Shown here in pieces: positions 25,754-34,420 of a stretch of DNA of 64,000 nucleotides (the stretch's first letter is position 1; the number at the start of each line of letters is the position of its first letter). The notes under the pieces are model-generated. The model did no database searches, was not told the DNA's origin, and worked only from the letters and a program-made list of their open reading frames with translations. The stretch comes from Nocardioides lacusdianchii (GTDB lineage: Bacteria > Actinomycetota > Actinomycetes > Propionibacteriales > Nocardioidaceae), in contig NZ_JADHZD010000004.1 of assembly GCF_020102855.1 (NCBI RefSeq), positions 248,001-312,000 of the forward strand, in the 5' to 3' direction. The position numbers were made by a program, and so were the translations under genes.

Positions 25754-26557
25754 ATGGCCGACCTCGGGTACGACAGCGACTTCCTGCAGACCCCGCTCGC
25801 CCCACCCGGCACCGGTGAGGTCGCGGGCGGCGCACTCCTGGACTACACCCACTTCACCGTGCAGATGCACCCCACCCGCCGCCTGGCCTGGTGGGTGGCG
25901 TGGCACATCGACGGGCTCCGGCTCTTCCCCAGCGAGTCGATCAGCCGGTCCGGCGAGCGGTTCCGGGCCGACCCGCGCATCCCCGCGTCGGCGCAGACGC
26001 TGGACGAGGCGTACGCCGACAACCGGCTCGACCGCGGGCACGTGGCCCGTCGCTCAGACCTGCTGTGGGGCAGCCTGGAGGAGGCCCGGGCGGCGAACTC
26101 CGACTCCTTCTTCTTCACCAACATCACGCCCCAGATGGACGACTTCAACCAGTCCGGACGGGGTGGCGCCTGGGGTCTGCTCGAGAACGCCGTCCTCGCC
26201 CAGGACGGCCTCGAGGACCGGCGGCTGACGCTCTTCGCGGGCCCGGTGCTCCGCGAGGACGACCCGACCTATCGCGGCATCGTGCAGGTCCCCCGCGAGC
26301 ACTGGAAGGTCGTCGTCTACAGGATGGACGGCGAGCTGAGGTGCAAGGCGTTCGTCCTGTCCCAGCGCCTCGTGCTGGCGCGCTGGGACGAGCAGGCCTT
26401 CCTCGACGACTTCGACACCTACCTCGTCCCGCTCGACATGCTCGAGGAGCGCACCGGCCTCGCCTTCGCCGACCTGTGGGCGGACGTCCCGGCCGCCGAG
26501 CTGCGCGAGCCGGGAGCGCCGGTGCTCGTGGAGGAGGTCGGTCAGGTGGCCTGTTAG
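25754..26557 (+). CDS. DNA/RNA non-specific endonuclease
   Basis: A protein of 267 residues. DRGH (residues 93-96) within NRLDRGHVARRSD is the NucA-type catalytic motif, and NITPQMDDFNQ near 123-133 supplies the Mg-binding Asn. Such enzymes cut single- and double-stranded nucleic acid without sequence preference. Most bacterial members are secreted, yet no signal peptide is seen here: the first 40 residues are polar. Internal location would require control or an inhibitor, or the protein may use a non-classical export route. It is a single-gene unit upstream of the HNH gene. Confidence 0.85.
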   Translation: MADLGYDSDFLQTPLAPPGTGEVAGGALLDYTHFTVQMHPTRRLAWWVAWHIDGLRLFPSESISRSGERFRADPRIPASAQTLDEAYADNRLDRGHVARRSDLLWGSLEEARAANSDSFFFTNITPQMDDFNQSGRGGAWGLLENAVLAQDGLEDRRLTLFAGPVLREDDPTYRGIVQVPREHWKVVVYRMDGELRCKAFVLSQRLVLARWDEQAFLDDFDTYLVPLDMLEERTGLAFADLWADVPAAELREPGAPVLVEEVGQVAC

Positions 26558-26596
26558 CGGCTCAGCGGCGCTCCTCCAGGAGCTCATTGGAGCGGG

Positions 26597-26612
26597 TGCG
26601 ACACCTGTTCGA
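26597..26612. promoter_or_regulatory. Candidate LexA (SOS) box, one strong half
   Basis: TGCGAC-ACCT-GTTCGA matches the actinobacterial SOS box TCGAAC-N4-GTTCGA at 9 of 12 positions, with a perfect right half. It lies 65 bases before the ATG of the DUF222/HNH gene, a family whose mycobacterial members are known LexA targets. Confidence 0.4.
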
Positions 26613-26677
26613 AAATAGTTCTCCACAGATCTGATCTGGCAGGTCAGGGTGTCGGTGGCGTCTGGGACGATGGACGC

Positions 26678-28108
26678 ATGTCCACCTCGACGCTCACCTC
26701 CGACACCCTGGTCGCCGACCGGGTGGCGCTGGATCGTGCGGCCGCGGCGATGAGCGCGAAGCGGCGGGTCGAGGTGGAGGTGCTGGAGGCGGCGCTGGCG
26801 TGGGCACACGCGCACGTGGTGGGGCCGGACGCGGAATCGGGCGAGGTTGCGGGCTGGCGCTCGGACACGATCCGTACGCCCGGGACTGCTGCGGCCTTGT
26901 TCGGTGAGCGAGCGCTGCCCCTCGCCGGGGAGGGGACGCCGCTGGTGGCGGAGTTCTGCGTGATGGAGCTCGCGGCCGTGTTGGACGTGTCCCACGAGGC
27001 GACGTTGGCATTGCTGGGTGACGTGCTCGACCTGGCCCACCGCCTCCCGCGGCTGTGCGCGCTGGTGCGTGCGCTGCGGGTCCCCGTGCACCTGGCCCGT
27101 CTGGCCGCGAGCGAGTCCCGCGACCTCACCTTGAGTGCGGCAGAGCATGCGGACCGGTTGCTGGCCTGGCAGCCGCGTCGGTTGAACCCGCACCGGGTCG
27201 GGGTGCTGGTCCACGAGGCCCGGTTGTACGCCGACCCCGACCGTGCGATCGCCGACCACGACGCCGCGATGGACGCTCGGAAGGTCGAGGTGCACCACGA
27301 GGAGGGCGCACCAGGCACCTCCGCGGTGTTCATGACCCTCGACACCGCGGACGCGGTCGCGTTCGACCACACGGTGTCGACGATGGCCGCGACGATGCGG
27401 TCGCTGGGCCACGAGGGTGAGGCGGGTGTGCGGCGGGCGCACGCTGTCGGGGTGCTCGCGGACCCGCAGAAGGCCCTTGACCTGCTGGCCGCAGCTGATT
27501 TCAGTGACCCGGAACGAGGTCTCGACCCGGAGTCCGATCCGGCGGTCTGCATCGCCGATGACGTCGCCCACGGCTCGGCCGACCCGTTCCGCACGTCCTC
27601 GGGCAGTGAGGGCGAGGCGGTGCTGGTCTTCCACGTCACGGACCGCGACCTCCTTGACGACAGGCACGGCGTCGCCCACTCACCCACGCTGGGACCGATG
27701 CTGGCCGGTCGCCTGAGGTCGTGGCTGCTGTGTGCAGGGCAGGTGACCGTCAAGCCGGTCGTGGACCTCGACCCCGCGGCGCATCCGCCGGTCGACGCCC
27801 ATGACCCGCCGGCCCGGATGGCCGAGATGGTCCGGTTGCGGGACGAGACGTGTGTCTACCCGCGGTGCGGGCGCCCCTCAGTCCGCTGCGACCTCGACCA
27901 CACCGAGGAGTACGTCCCGATGGACGAGGGTGGTCCGCCGGGGCAGACCCGACCGGCGAACCTCGCGCCCCTGTGCCGCAGGCACCACCGCGCCAAGACC
28001 TTCGGCGACTTCTCCTACCGTCACCTGGACGACGGGTCCTACGAGTGGACCCTTCCCTCCGGCGCCACGATCAGGAGCGACCCACCCGGGCATTGCCCGA
28101 GACCCTGA
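26678..28108 (+). CDS. DUF222 HNH endonuclease (13E12 repeat family)
   Basis: A protein of 476 residues. The first 330 residues are a helical DUF222 region (for example KRRVEVEVLEAALAWAHAH). The C-terminus is an HNH nuclease: CVYPRCGRP, then CDLDHTEEY with the catalytic His, NLAPLCRRHHRAKTFGD with the Asn and last His, framed by four Cys for zinc. Actinobacterial genomes carry many copies of this family; the activity of most is untested, although some are DNA-damage induced. A second member lies at 48575-49852. A hairpin terminator follows. Confidence 0.88.
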   Translation: MSTSTLTSDTLVADRVALDRAAAAMSAKRRVEVEVLEAALAWAHAHVVGPDAESGEVAGWRSDTIRTPGTAAALFGERALPLAGEGTPLVAEFCVMELAAVLDVSHEATLALLGDVLDLAHRLPRLCALVRALRVPVHLARLAASESRDLTLSAAEHADRLLAWQPRRLNPHRVGVLVHEARLYADPDRAIADHDAAMDARKVEVHHEEGAPGTSAVFMTLDTADAVAFDHTVSTMAATMRSLGHEGEAGVRRAHAVGVLADPQKALDLLAAADFSDPERGLDPESDPAVCIADDVAHGSADPFRTSSGSEGEAVLVFHVTDRDLLDDRHGVAHSPTLGPMLAGRLRSWLLCAGQVTVKPVVDLDPAAHPPVDAHDPPARMAEMVRLRDETCVYPRCGRPSVRCDLDHTEEYVPMDEGGPPGQTRPANLAPLCRRHHRAKTFGDFSYRHLDDGSYEWTLPSGATIRSDPPGHCPRP

Positions 28109-28116
28109 CCGCCCCA

Positions 28117-28147
28117 CAGCCCGATCATTCGCGTGGTGATCGGGCTG
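28117..28147 (+). terminator. Perfect 11-bp hairpin after the HNH gene
   Basis: CAGCCCGATCA (28117-28127) pairs perfectly with TGATCGGGCTG (28137-28147) around a nine-base loop, nine bases after the HNH stop codon. There is no U-run, but stable hairpins of this kind act as terminators in high-GC actinobacteria. Confidence 0.65.
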
Positions 28148-28213
28148 CAAGCGCGCACCCGGCCGGTTCCTGGCCGACTCAGAACGACCTTCTCCGCTGT
28201 TCGATCGCGGCAG

Positions 28214-28534
28214 ATGAGTGCGCTTCACGTCGAAGATGGTCAGACTGCCTCGGTGACCGTCCTGGAGTTCTGGCCCGACTACGGCCCCGGCCCGGTGTGG
28301 ACCGAGGAGGGCGTGCCCGTCGACCTCGGTCGGCTAGGGGTGCACCCTGACCTCGTTGCCGAGGTGGCGGCCTGGAACAGCGCCTATAGCGAGGACAAGG
28401 TGCCGCTGGACTCGGTCGGCGACACCGCATGGCTCCGAGAGGGCAAGCGCCTGCTCGGTGAGATCCGCTCCGCGCTGGGGGCGGCGTACCGCGTTGTGGT
28501 CACCGAGCCGTGGTGGGGCGAGGAGCCGACCTGA
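28214..28534 (+). CDS. Small hypothetical protein, GPxW family (member 1)
   Basis: A protein of about 106 residues from ATG 28214; an upstream GTG at 28133 would place the start inside the terminator hairpin. Visible blocks are EFWPDYGPGPVWTEEG near residues 18-33, an acidic helix AEVAAWNSAY, and a C-terminal LGAAYRVVV. No known domain is recognised. The same layout (W-x-GxGP-x-W, then acidic helix, then GAxYRV) occurs in the protein at 52003-52428, so the two appear homologous. Both lie near DUF222/HNH genes. Small, acidic and single-domain, it looks like an immunity or inhibitor protein, but that is only a guess. Confidence 0.6.
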   Translation: MSALHVEDGQTASVTVLEFWPDYGPGPVWTEEGVPVDLGRLGVHPDLVAEVAAWNSAYSEDKVPLDSVGDTAWLREGKRLLGEIRSALGAAYRVVVTEPWWGEEPT

Positions 28535-28583
28535 GGCATGACCGCGCATGTACCAGATCCGGATGTTCGCAGGGCGCCCTCCG

Positions 28584-29240
28584 TCACCCCAGCAGCGCGG
28601 CGAGGTCTGCGACCGTCCGGCCCGCAAGGGTCGGCCAGGTGGTGAAGTCGCCGACGTCAGGCAGCACCGCGTCGTTCGGCACGGCGAGCGTCGCGGCACC
28701 CGACGCCATGGCCGACGCGAGCCCGTTGGACGAGTCCTCGACCGCCACACACTGCTCGATGCGTACGCCGAGCAGCTCGGCCGCGCGCAGGTAGGGCTCG
28801 GGCGACGGCTTGGTGCGGGTGACGTCCTCGGCACCGACGACCACGCTGATGGCACCGTCCGGCGCGGCACCCGCCACCAGCGCGGCCATCTCGTGGCTCG
28901 AGGTGGTCGCGATGGCACAGGGGACGCCCTGCTGCCGCAGGGCTGTCAGCAGCTCCCGTGCACCCGGACGCCACGGCACGGTCTCGCGGAGCGAGTCGAT
29001 GACCGCGCGCTCCAGCGTCGCGACCAGCTCGGCCGCCTCGAGGTCGACGCCCGCCGCCTGCATCGCCAGCGCGGTGTCGTGCATGTCCGCACCCACGAGC
29101 GCCAGGCCCTGCTCGGTCGACCACGTCCCGCCGTGCTGCTCGGCCATGGCGAACTGCTGCGCGATCCAGATCGGCTCGCTGTCGATGAGGGTGCCGTCCA
29201 TGTCCCACAGGACGGCGGCGATGGTGGCGGTCGCGGGCAC
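28584..29240 (-). CDS. HAD-superfamily hydrolase (beta-phosphoglucomutase-like)
   Basis: A protein of 218 residues from a GTG that overlaps the stop of the SDR gene (TAGTG). DMDGT at residues 13-17 contains the nucleophile and acid/base Asp pair. ATTSS is motif II, KPSPEPYLRAA motif III and VEDSSNGLASAMASG motif IV. The cap domain between residues 30 and 95 gives the beta-phosphoglucomutase/phosphatase (subfamily IA) layout. It likely dephosphorylates a sugar phosphate or related metabolite. It is translationally coupled to the dehydrogenase before it. Confidence 0.88.
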   Translation of the reverse strand: MPATATIAAVLWDMDGTLIDSEPIWIAQQFAMAEQHGGTWSTEQGLALVGADMHDTALAMQAAGVDLEAAELVATLERAVIDSLRETVPWRPGARELLTALRQQGVPCAIATTSSHEMAALVAGAAPDGAISVVVGAEDVTRTKPSPEPYLRAAELLGVRIEQCVAVEDSSNGLASAMASGAATLAVPNDAVLPDVGDFTTWPTLAGRTVADLAALLG

Positions 29241-30004
29241 TACTTCCGTCCCATCGACTGCGTCAGCCGCAGCACCCGGTTGGGGATGACCGAGGTGAGC
29301 GCGCGGACGGCCTTGTACTGCGCTCCCGGGATCGAGTAGACGCGACCCTTCTCGAAGTCCTTCAGCGACGTGCTCACGAGGAACTCGACGTCGAGCCACA
29401 TGAACCCGTCGCCGCGCGTGACCTGCATCCGCTCGTGGAACTCGGTCTTGGTGAAGCCCGGGCACAGGGCCATGACCTTCACGCCACGCGAGGCGTACTC
29501 CAGGTGCGCCCACTCGCTGAAGCTGTTGACCCACGCCTTGGCGGCGGAGTAGCTGCCCCGGGGGAGGAAGGCGGCGACGCTGGAGACGTTGATGATTCCC
29601 CCGTGGCCGCGCTCGGCCATCGCGCCGAGAGCGGCGTGGCTCAGCCGCAGCACCGCGGTGACCAGCACCTCGAGCATCGCGGTCTCCTCGTCGGCGGTGT
29701 TGTCGAGGAAGCGCTTCTTCAGCCCGAAGCCGGCGTTGTTGACCAGCAGGTCGACCGGGTTGTCGCGATCGGCCAGGCGCGCCTCCACGCGGGCCAGGTC
29801 CGCGCGGTCGGTGAGGTCGGCGACCAGCACCTCGACGTCGACCTGGTGGGCGCGGCGAAGCTCCTCGGCCACCGCCTCGAGGCGGGCCGCGTCGCGGGCG
29901 ACCAGGACGAGGTCGTCGCCGCGCGCGGCGAGCTGGACGGCGTACTCGTGGCCGATGCCGGCGGTCGCGCCGGTGATGAGGGAGGTCGTCTTCTGGGGAG
30001 GCAT
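29240..30004 (-). CDS. Short-chain dehydrogenase/reductase
   Basis: A protein of 254 residues with a classical SDR pattern: TGATAGIG (residues 11-18) for NAD(P), NNAGFG near 88-93, a catalytic Ser in INVSSVAAF, and SYSAAKAW with the Tyr-Lys pair near 154-158. The Arg-rich VARDAARLEAV stretch suggests NADP preference. The C-terminal 60 residues contain a hydrophobic patch (LVSTSLKDFEKGRVYSIPG) seen in SDRs acting on lipid-like substrates. It forms a two-gene unit with the HAD hydrolase and diverges from parA. Confidence 0.88.
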   Translation of the reverse strand: MPPQKTTSLITGATAGIGHEYAVQLAARGDDLVLVARDAARLEAVAEELRRAHQVDVEVLVADLTDRADLARVEARLADRDNPVDLLVNNAGFGLKKRFLDNTADEETAMLEVLVTAVLRLSHAALGAMAERGHGGIINVSSVAAFLPRGSYSAAKAWVNSFSEWAHLEYASRGVKVMALCPGFTKTEFHERMQVTRGDGFMWLDVEFLVSTSLKDFEKGRVYSIPGAQYKAVRALTSVIPNRVLRLTQSMGRK

Positions 30005-30064
30005 GCGGCCAGCATTTCAGGACGACCCCACCGCCCGCGACCCCGTCCGGCACAATGGGCGGTG

Positions 30065-30925
30065 ATGAGCACACAGAGCCCGATCACGCTGGCCGTCGCC
30101 AACCAGAAGGGTGGCGTCGCCAAGACCACCTCCGTCGCGTCGATCGGGGCCGCGCTGGCCGAGCTGGGCCATCGCGTCCTGCTGGTCGACCTCGACCCCC
30201 AGGCGTGCCTGACCTTCTCCCTCGGCATCGACCCCGAGGACCTCGACGTCTCGGTCCACCACGTCCTGACCCAGGGCGTGGACCCGATCGAGGTGATCAT
30301 CGAGACCGAGGACGGCGTCGACGTCCTGCCCGCCACCATCGAGCTCGCCCGCGCGGAGGCCGACCTGCTGACCCGCACCGGGCGCGAGCACGTCATCAAG
30401 GGCGCGCTCGAGCAGCTCGCCGAGGACCTCGGCGACGAGGCGTACGACTGGGTGCTGCTCGACTGCCCGCCCTCGCTCGGCGTGCTGACGGTCGCCGCGC
30501 TCACGGCTGCCGACGGCGTGCTGGTGCCGCTGCAGTGCGAGACGCTGTCGCACCGCGGGGTCGGCCAGCTGCTCGACACCGTCCACGACGTACGCCGCTT
30601 CACCAACCGCGGCCTCGAGGTGTGGGGCGTGCTGCCGACGCTCTACGACGGCCGCACCAACCACGCCCGCACGGTGCTGGAGACCATCAGCGAGACCTAC
30701 GACCTCGAGGTCGTCGAGCCGCCGATCCCCAAGACGATCAAGTTCGCCGAGGCACCCGCGGCGGGTCGCTCGATCCTCGCGACGAGCCGCACCAACAAGG
30801 GGGCGCAGGCCTACCGCGAGGTCGCGAAGAACCTCGTGGAGCGCGCCGCCCGGCCGAAGGCGAAGAAGACGGCGAAGAAGAAGCCGGCCAAGAAGGCCGC
30901 CGCCACGAGGACGGCGGCCCGCTAG
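30065..30925 (+). CDS. Orphan ParA-family ATPase with a lysine-rich tail
   Basis: A protein of 286 residues. KGGVAKTT (residues 15-22) is the deviant Walker A motif of ParA/MinD ATPases; LVDLDPQ and LLDCPPSLG are the Walker A' and B motifs. The last 25 residues are a Lys/Ala tail with repeated KKPAKKA-type units resembling histone-like tails, which could give non-specific DNA binding. No parB or parS lies next to it, so it is not the chromosome-partition pair. It probably positions another cargo on the nucleoid. It converges with the helicase gene, three bases apart. Confidence 0.85.
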   Translation: MSTQSPITLAVANQKGGVAKTTSVASIGAALAELGHRVLLVDLDPQACLTFSLGIDPEDLDVSVHHVLTQGVDPIEVIIETEDGVDVLPATIELARAEADLLTRTGREHVIKGALEQLAEDLGDEAYDWVLLDCPPSLGVLTVAALTAADGVLVPLQCETLSHRGVGQLLDTVHDVRRFTNRGLEVWGVLPTLYDGRTNHARTVLETISETYDLEVVEPPIPKTIKFAEAPAAGRSILATSRTNKGAQAYREVAKNLVERAARPKAKKTAKKKPAKKAAATRTAAR

Positions 30926-30928
30926 GGC

Positions 30929-32326
30929 TCAGGCCTGGGTGTCCTTCACCGGGGCGCCGCCGCGGGTCCTGCTGCGGCTGCGGTTGCGCCGACGCGGTGC
31001 GTCGCCGGACGCCTTCTCGCGCGTGCCGCCGTCGCGGGAGCCGCCATCACGCGAGCCACCGTCACGCGAGCCGCGCTCGCGCTGCGGGCGCTCCTTCTTC
31101 TCCACCGGCGCGGGGTCGACGATGCGGCCCTTGGTGCCGGCCGGGATGCCCTGGTCGTGGAAGAGGTGCTCGGAGGTCGAGTAGGTCTCCTGCGGCTCCG
31201 GGAAGGGCAGGTCGAGGGTCTTGTTGATCATCTTCCAGCGGTGCACGTCCGCCCAGTCGACGAAGGTGATCGCGATGCCCGAGGCGCCCGCGCGGCCGGT
31301 GCGGCCGATGCGGTGGACGTAGGTCTTGTCGTCCTCGGGGCAGGTGTAGTTGATGACGTGGGACACGCCGCGCACGTCGATGCCGCGGGCGGCGACGTCG
31401 GTGGCCACGAGCACGCGGATCTTGTCCTCGCGGAACTTCGCCAGCGCCTTCTCGCGCGCGACCTGGGCCATGTCGCCGTGCAGGGGGGAGGAGCTGAACC
31501 CGCGCTCGGCGAGGTCGTCGGCGACCCGCTGCGCCTGGCGCTTGGTGCGGGTGAAGACGATGATCTTCTCGGCGTCCTCGGCCTGCAGGACCCGGCCGAT
31601 GATCTCGGGCTTGTCGAGGTCGTGGGCCAGGTAGATGAACTGCGCGGTCGCCGGCACCATCGTGGTGTCGTACGACGACTCGGCGCGGATGTTCATCGGG
31701 TGGCGCATGTGGGTGCGGGCCAGCGCGACGATCGCCGACGGCATGGTGGCCGAGAACAGCATCGTCTGGCGGGTCTCGGGCGTCTTCGACAGCAGCGTGA
31801 TGACGTCGGGCAGGAAGCCGAGGTCGAGCATCTCGTCGGCCTCGTCGAGCACGAGCGCGTGCACGTGGGAGAGGTCGAGGGCACGGCGGTTGGCCAGGTC
31901 GATGAGGCGACCGGGGGTGCCGACCACGATGTCGACGCCGGACTCGAGGGCCTCGAGCTGGGTGTCGTAGCCGACGCCGCCGTAGACGGTGAGGACCCGC
32001 AGGCCCATGTCCTTGCTGGCGAGGTGGAGGTCGTTGGACACCTGGAGCGCGAGCTCACGGGTGGGGGCGACGATGAGGGCCTGCGGCTTGCCCTGCGGGA
32101 GGTCGGCGTAGGCCGGGTTGCTCGGCGCGATGGAGCGCTGGAGGACCGGGATGCCGAAGGCGAGGGTCTTGCCGGTGCCCGTGCGGGCCTGGCCGATCAG
32201 GTCGGTGCCGAGCAGGGCGACCGAGAGGGTCATCTCCTGGATGGCGAAGGGGGTGGTGATGCCGGCGCGCTCGAGCGCGTCGCAGATCTCGGGCAGGACG
32301 CCCAAGTCGCGGAAGGTGGTGGTCAC
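30929..32326 (-). CDS. DEAD-box RNA helicase
   Basis: A protein of about 465 residues from GTG 32326, where the conserved TTTFRDLGVLPEI opening begins; the frame stays open upstream without a better start. Motifs: Q motif (TTPFAIQEMTL), Walker A ARTGTGKT, PTREL, DEADEMLD, SATMP, and HRIGRTGRAG. It unwinds RNA duplexes using ATP and is usually involved in ribosome assembly or mRNA decay (RhlE/CsdA-like). The C-terminal 65 residues are a basic, low-complexity tail with RDGGS repeats and an Arg/Ser run, typical of RNA-binding tails. The position next to the ferritin-like gene is conserved in actinobacteria (compare rhlE in Mycobacterium). Confidence 0.9.
   Translation of the reverse strand: MTTTFRDLGVLPEICDALERAGITTPFAIQEMTLSVALLGTDLIGQARTGTGKTLAFGIPVLQRSIAPSNPAYADLPQGKPQALIVAPTRELALQVSNDLHLASKDMGLRVLTVYGGVGYDTQLEALESGVDIVVGTPGRLIDLANRRALDLSHVHALVLDEADEMLDLGFLPDVITLLSKTPETRQTMLFSATMPSAIVALARTHMRHPMNIRAESSYDTTMVPATAQFIYLAHDLDKPEIIGRVLQAEDAEKIIVFTRTKRQAQRVADDLAERGFSSSPLHGDMAQVAREKALAKFREDKIRVLVATDVAARGIDVRGVSHVINYTCPEDDKTYVHRIGRTGRAGASGIAITFVDWADVHRWKMINKTLDLPFPEPQETYSTSEHLFHDQGIPAGTKGRIVDPAPVEKKERPQRERGSRDGGSRDGGSRDGGTREKASGDAPRRRNRSRSRTRGGAPVKDTQA
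31022..31081. repeat. Four 15-bp tandem units in the helicase tail
   Basis: Four consecutive 15-base units (31022, 31037, 31052, 31067) encode degenerate RDGGS pentapeptides in the C-terminal tail of the helicase. The unit is in frame, so copy-number change would lengthen or shorten the tail without breaking the gene. Confidence 0.7.
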
Positions 32327-32483
32327 GGATGTGTCGCTTTCGAAGAGTCGGATGTCCCACGCGTATGCGGTCAGTCCACTCGGGAAGGCGTGCAAGCAGG
32401 AGTGCCAACCGCGCACATACAGGCGGCCGCCGGTCAAGAAGTCGGCGGCTCGGTCACGGTGATGATATCGCTAGGCTGCGCGC

Positions 32484-33158
32484 ATGACTGAATCGCCCGA
32501 CGAGGACTACCGCCGCGCCGCCGTCGACCTCCTCGGGGCGATCGCCTACGGAGAGCTCTCCGCCTTCGAGCGGCTCGTCGAGGACGCCAAGATGGCGCCG
32601 GGCATCGGCGACAAGATCGCCATCGGCGCGATGGCGACCGCCGAGTTCGCCCACCTGCAGAAGCTGGTGGACCGTCTCGAGGAGCTCGGCGCCGACCCGG
32701 TCGAGGCGATGCAGGCCTTCCAGGCCAGCTTCGACAGCTTCCACGCCCACACCGCGCCCGCCGACTACTACGAGGGCCTGATCAAGGCCTACGTCGGCGA
32801 CGGGCTCGCCGCCGACTTCTACCGCGAGATCGCGGCCTACCTCGACGCCGAGACCCGCGAGGTCATCATCGCCTCGCTCGAGGACGCCGGGCAGACCGCC
32901 TTCATCGTCGAGCGGGTGCGCGCCGGCATCGCCGAGGACCACCGCCTCGGCGGTCGCCTGGCGCTGTGGGGACGCCGGCTGATGGGCGAGGCGCTCACCC
33001 AGGCGCAGCGGGTCGCGGGCGACCGCGAGTCGCTCACCGCCCTGCTGGCCGGGGGAGTGGACCGACCCGGGCTCGACCTCGCCGCCCTCGGACGGATGTT
33101 CACCCGGCTGACCGAGCTGCACGCGGCGCGGATGGCGCAGCTCGGCCTCGACGCCTGA
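32484..33158 (+). CDS. Ferritin-like fold protein
   Basis: A protein of 224 residues that is almost all helical. Repeated Glu/His-containing helices (LSAFERLVEDAK, TAEFAHLQKLVDRL, ADYYEGLIKAYVGD, ETREVIIASLEDAG) fit the ferritin-like four-helix bundle related to MiaE-type diiron hydroxylases, seen next to the rhlE-like helicase in many actinobacteria (the Mycobacterium Rv3210c position). ExxH-type pairs could bind iron. A role in tRNA hydroxylation is possible but unproven for this branch. A TAGGCT hexamer close to the ATG suggests a very short leader. Confidence 0.7.
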   Translation: MTESPDEDYRRAAVDLLGAIAYGELSAFERLVEDAKMAPGIGDKIAIGAMATAEFAHLQKLVDRLEELGADPVEAMQAFQASFDSFHAHTAPADYYEGLIKAYVGDGLAADFYREIAAYLDAETREVIIASLEDAGQTAFIVERVRAGIAEDHRLGGRLALWGRRLMGEALTQAQRVAGDRESLTALLAGGVDRPGLDLAALGRMFTRLTELHAARMAQLGLDA

Positions 33159-33167
33159 GCGGACTGG

Positions 33168-33482
33168 TCAGGACCGCCGGACGGCGCGGCCGGTGACGGT
33201 GGCAGCGATCACCACGAGCACGGCGGCGGTGCCGACCTGCCACAGGTGACGCCACCAGTCGAGCCCGGGGTTGGTGTCGTACATGTCGCCGCGCGCGTAG
33301 CCGTCGGCCACGCCGAAGACGCCGTAGTAGAGGTAGGTGCCGACGAACGCGCCGCCGACGCCGCACAGGACGGTCAGCCACAGCGGGATGTTGTCGCGGT
33401 CGCCGGGCGCGACCGCCTTGCCGAGGAAGCCGATGACCAGGCCCAGGGCGAGGGTGACCAGGACGGTCCAGATCAGTCCCAC
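33168..33482 (-). CDS. GlsB/YeaQ/YmgE-like small membrane protein
   Basis: A protein of 104 residues starting with GTG. Three hydrophobic segments (about residues 3-24, 34-56 and 80-100) surround the glycine-rich LVIGFLGKAVAPGDRDN and TVLCGVGGAFVGTYL blocks that define the transglycosylase-associated (GlsB/YeaQ) family. Family members are small stress-linked inner-membrane proteins of unknown biochemical activity. It is slightly longer than usual (80-90), with an extra polar loop between helices 2 and 3. Confidence 0.75.
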   Translation of the reverse strand: MGLIWTVLVTLALGLVIGFLGKAVAPGDRDNIPLWLTVLCGVGGAFVGTYLYYGVFGVADGYARGDMYDTNPGLDWWRHLWQVGTAAVLVVIAATVTGRAVRRS

Positions 33483-33498
33483 GGGCCGGCCTCCCGGC

Positions 33499-33717
33499 TC
33501 AGCGGAAGCCGACGGTGCTGGATGTCGGCGAGCCCAGCTCGACGTAGGCGATCTTGTCCGCGGGCACGACGACCGCGCGGCCCTTCACGTCGGCCAGGCG
33601 CAGAACGCCGTTGCCGGCGAGCGCCTCGGCGAGGCGGGCCTCGATGTCCTCGGGCGTGCTGTCGGTGTCGAGCACCAGCTCGCGCTGGGCGTGCTGCACG
33701 CCGATCTTGACCTCCAC
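33499..33717 (-). CDS. DUF3107 protein
   Basis: A protein of 72 residues, start GTG with AAGGAG seven bases upstream. The sequence EVKIGVQHAQRELVLDTD, followed by a charged helix and a KIAYVELG strand, is the DUF3107 pattern found throughout actinobacteria (TB9.4/Rv3208A in M. tuberculosis). The predicted alpha/beta fold is compact and cytoplasmic. Function is unknown. Conserved linkage to a TetR regulator and moeZ is kept here. Confidence 0.85.
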   Translation of the reverse strand: MEVKIGVQHAQRELVLDTDSTPEDIEARLAEALAGNGVLRLADVKGRAVVVPADKIAYVELGSPTSSTVGFR

Positions 33718-33769
33718 GATGTTGCTCCTTGCTCAGTTCGTCAGGGGTGTGTGGTGCGAGTCTGTCCGG

Positions 33770-34420
33770 TCAGTGGTCGTCGGTCATCGGGTAGCCCCGG
33801 ATCCCGCGCCAGGCGAGGCCGGCGATGAGGGCCGCAGCGTCGTCCTGGGTGATGCCTCCGCCGCCCGCGAGCCAGAACCGCGCCGAGACCTGCGCCATTC
33901 CCACCAGGGACACGGCGAGCAGCTCGGAGGCCTCGTCGGGCAGGCCGGTGTCGGTGCGGATCACGTCGGCGATCATCGAGGCGCACTCGATGGTGACCCG
34001 GTCGACGCGCTCGCGCACGTCGGGCTCGCTGGTGAGGTCGGACTCGAAGACGAGGCGGAAGGCGCCCTCCTCGGAGGCGACGTAGCTGTAGAACACCTTC
34101 ATCGTCGCCGCGACGCGGTCCTTGTTGTCCGTGGTCGAGGCGAGCGCCTCGCGGCAGCCGTCGATGATGGTGTCGCAGGAGGCGTCGAGCAGCGCGAGGT
34201 AGAGGTCGAGCTTGCCCGGGAAGTGCTGGTAGAGCACGGGCTTGGAGACGCCGGCGCGCTCGGCGATGTCGTCCATCGCAGCCGCGTGGTAGCCCTGGGC
34301 GACGAAGACCTCGAGGGCCGACTCGAGCAGCTGCACGCGTCGCTCCCGACGCGGCATCCGCCCGCCGCGCGGTCGCGGGAGCGCGCCGTCGGGCGTGGTG
34401 TCGGGGCTGCCTGCGGTCAC
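33770..34420 (-). CDS. TetR-family transcriptional regulator
   Basis: A protein of 216 residues from GTG with GGAG upstream. The first 22 residues are a disordered Pro/Gly/Arg extension; the DNA-binding domain is residues 28-75, with the recognition region MDDIAERAGVSKPVLYQHF. The C-terminal helices form the ligand and dimer domain, with one unpaired Cys (ECASMI). It corresponds in position to the TetR gene beside moeZ and DUF3107 in mycobacteria (Rv3208). It is divergent from moeZ with a 173-base gap that could hold its operator, although no clear inverted repeat was found. Confidence 0.88.
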   Translation of the reverse strand: MTAGSPDTTPDGALPRPRGGRMPRRERRVQLLESALEVFVAQGYHAAAMDDIAERAGVSKPVLYQHFPGKLDLYLALLDASCDTIIDGCREALASTTDNKDRVAATMKVFYSYVASEEGAFRLVFESDLTSEPDVRERVDRVTIECASMIADVIRTDTGLPDEASELLAVSLVGMAQVSARFWLAGGGGITQDDAAALIAGLAWRGIRGYPMTDDH

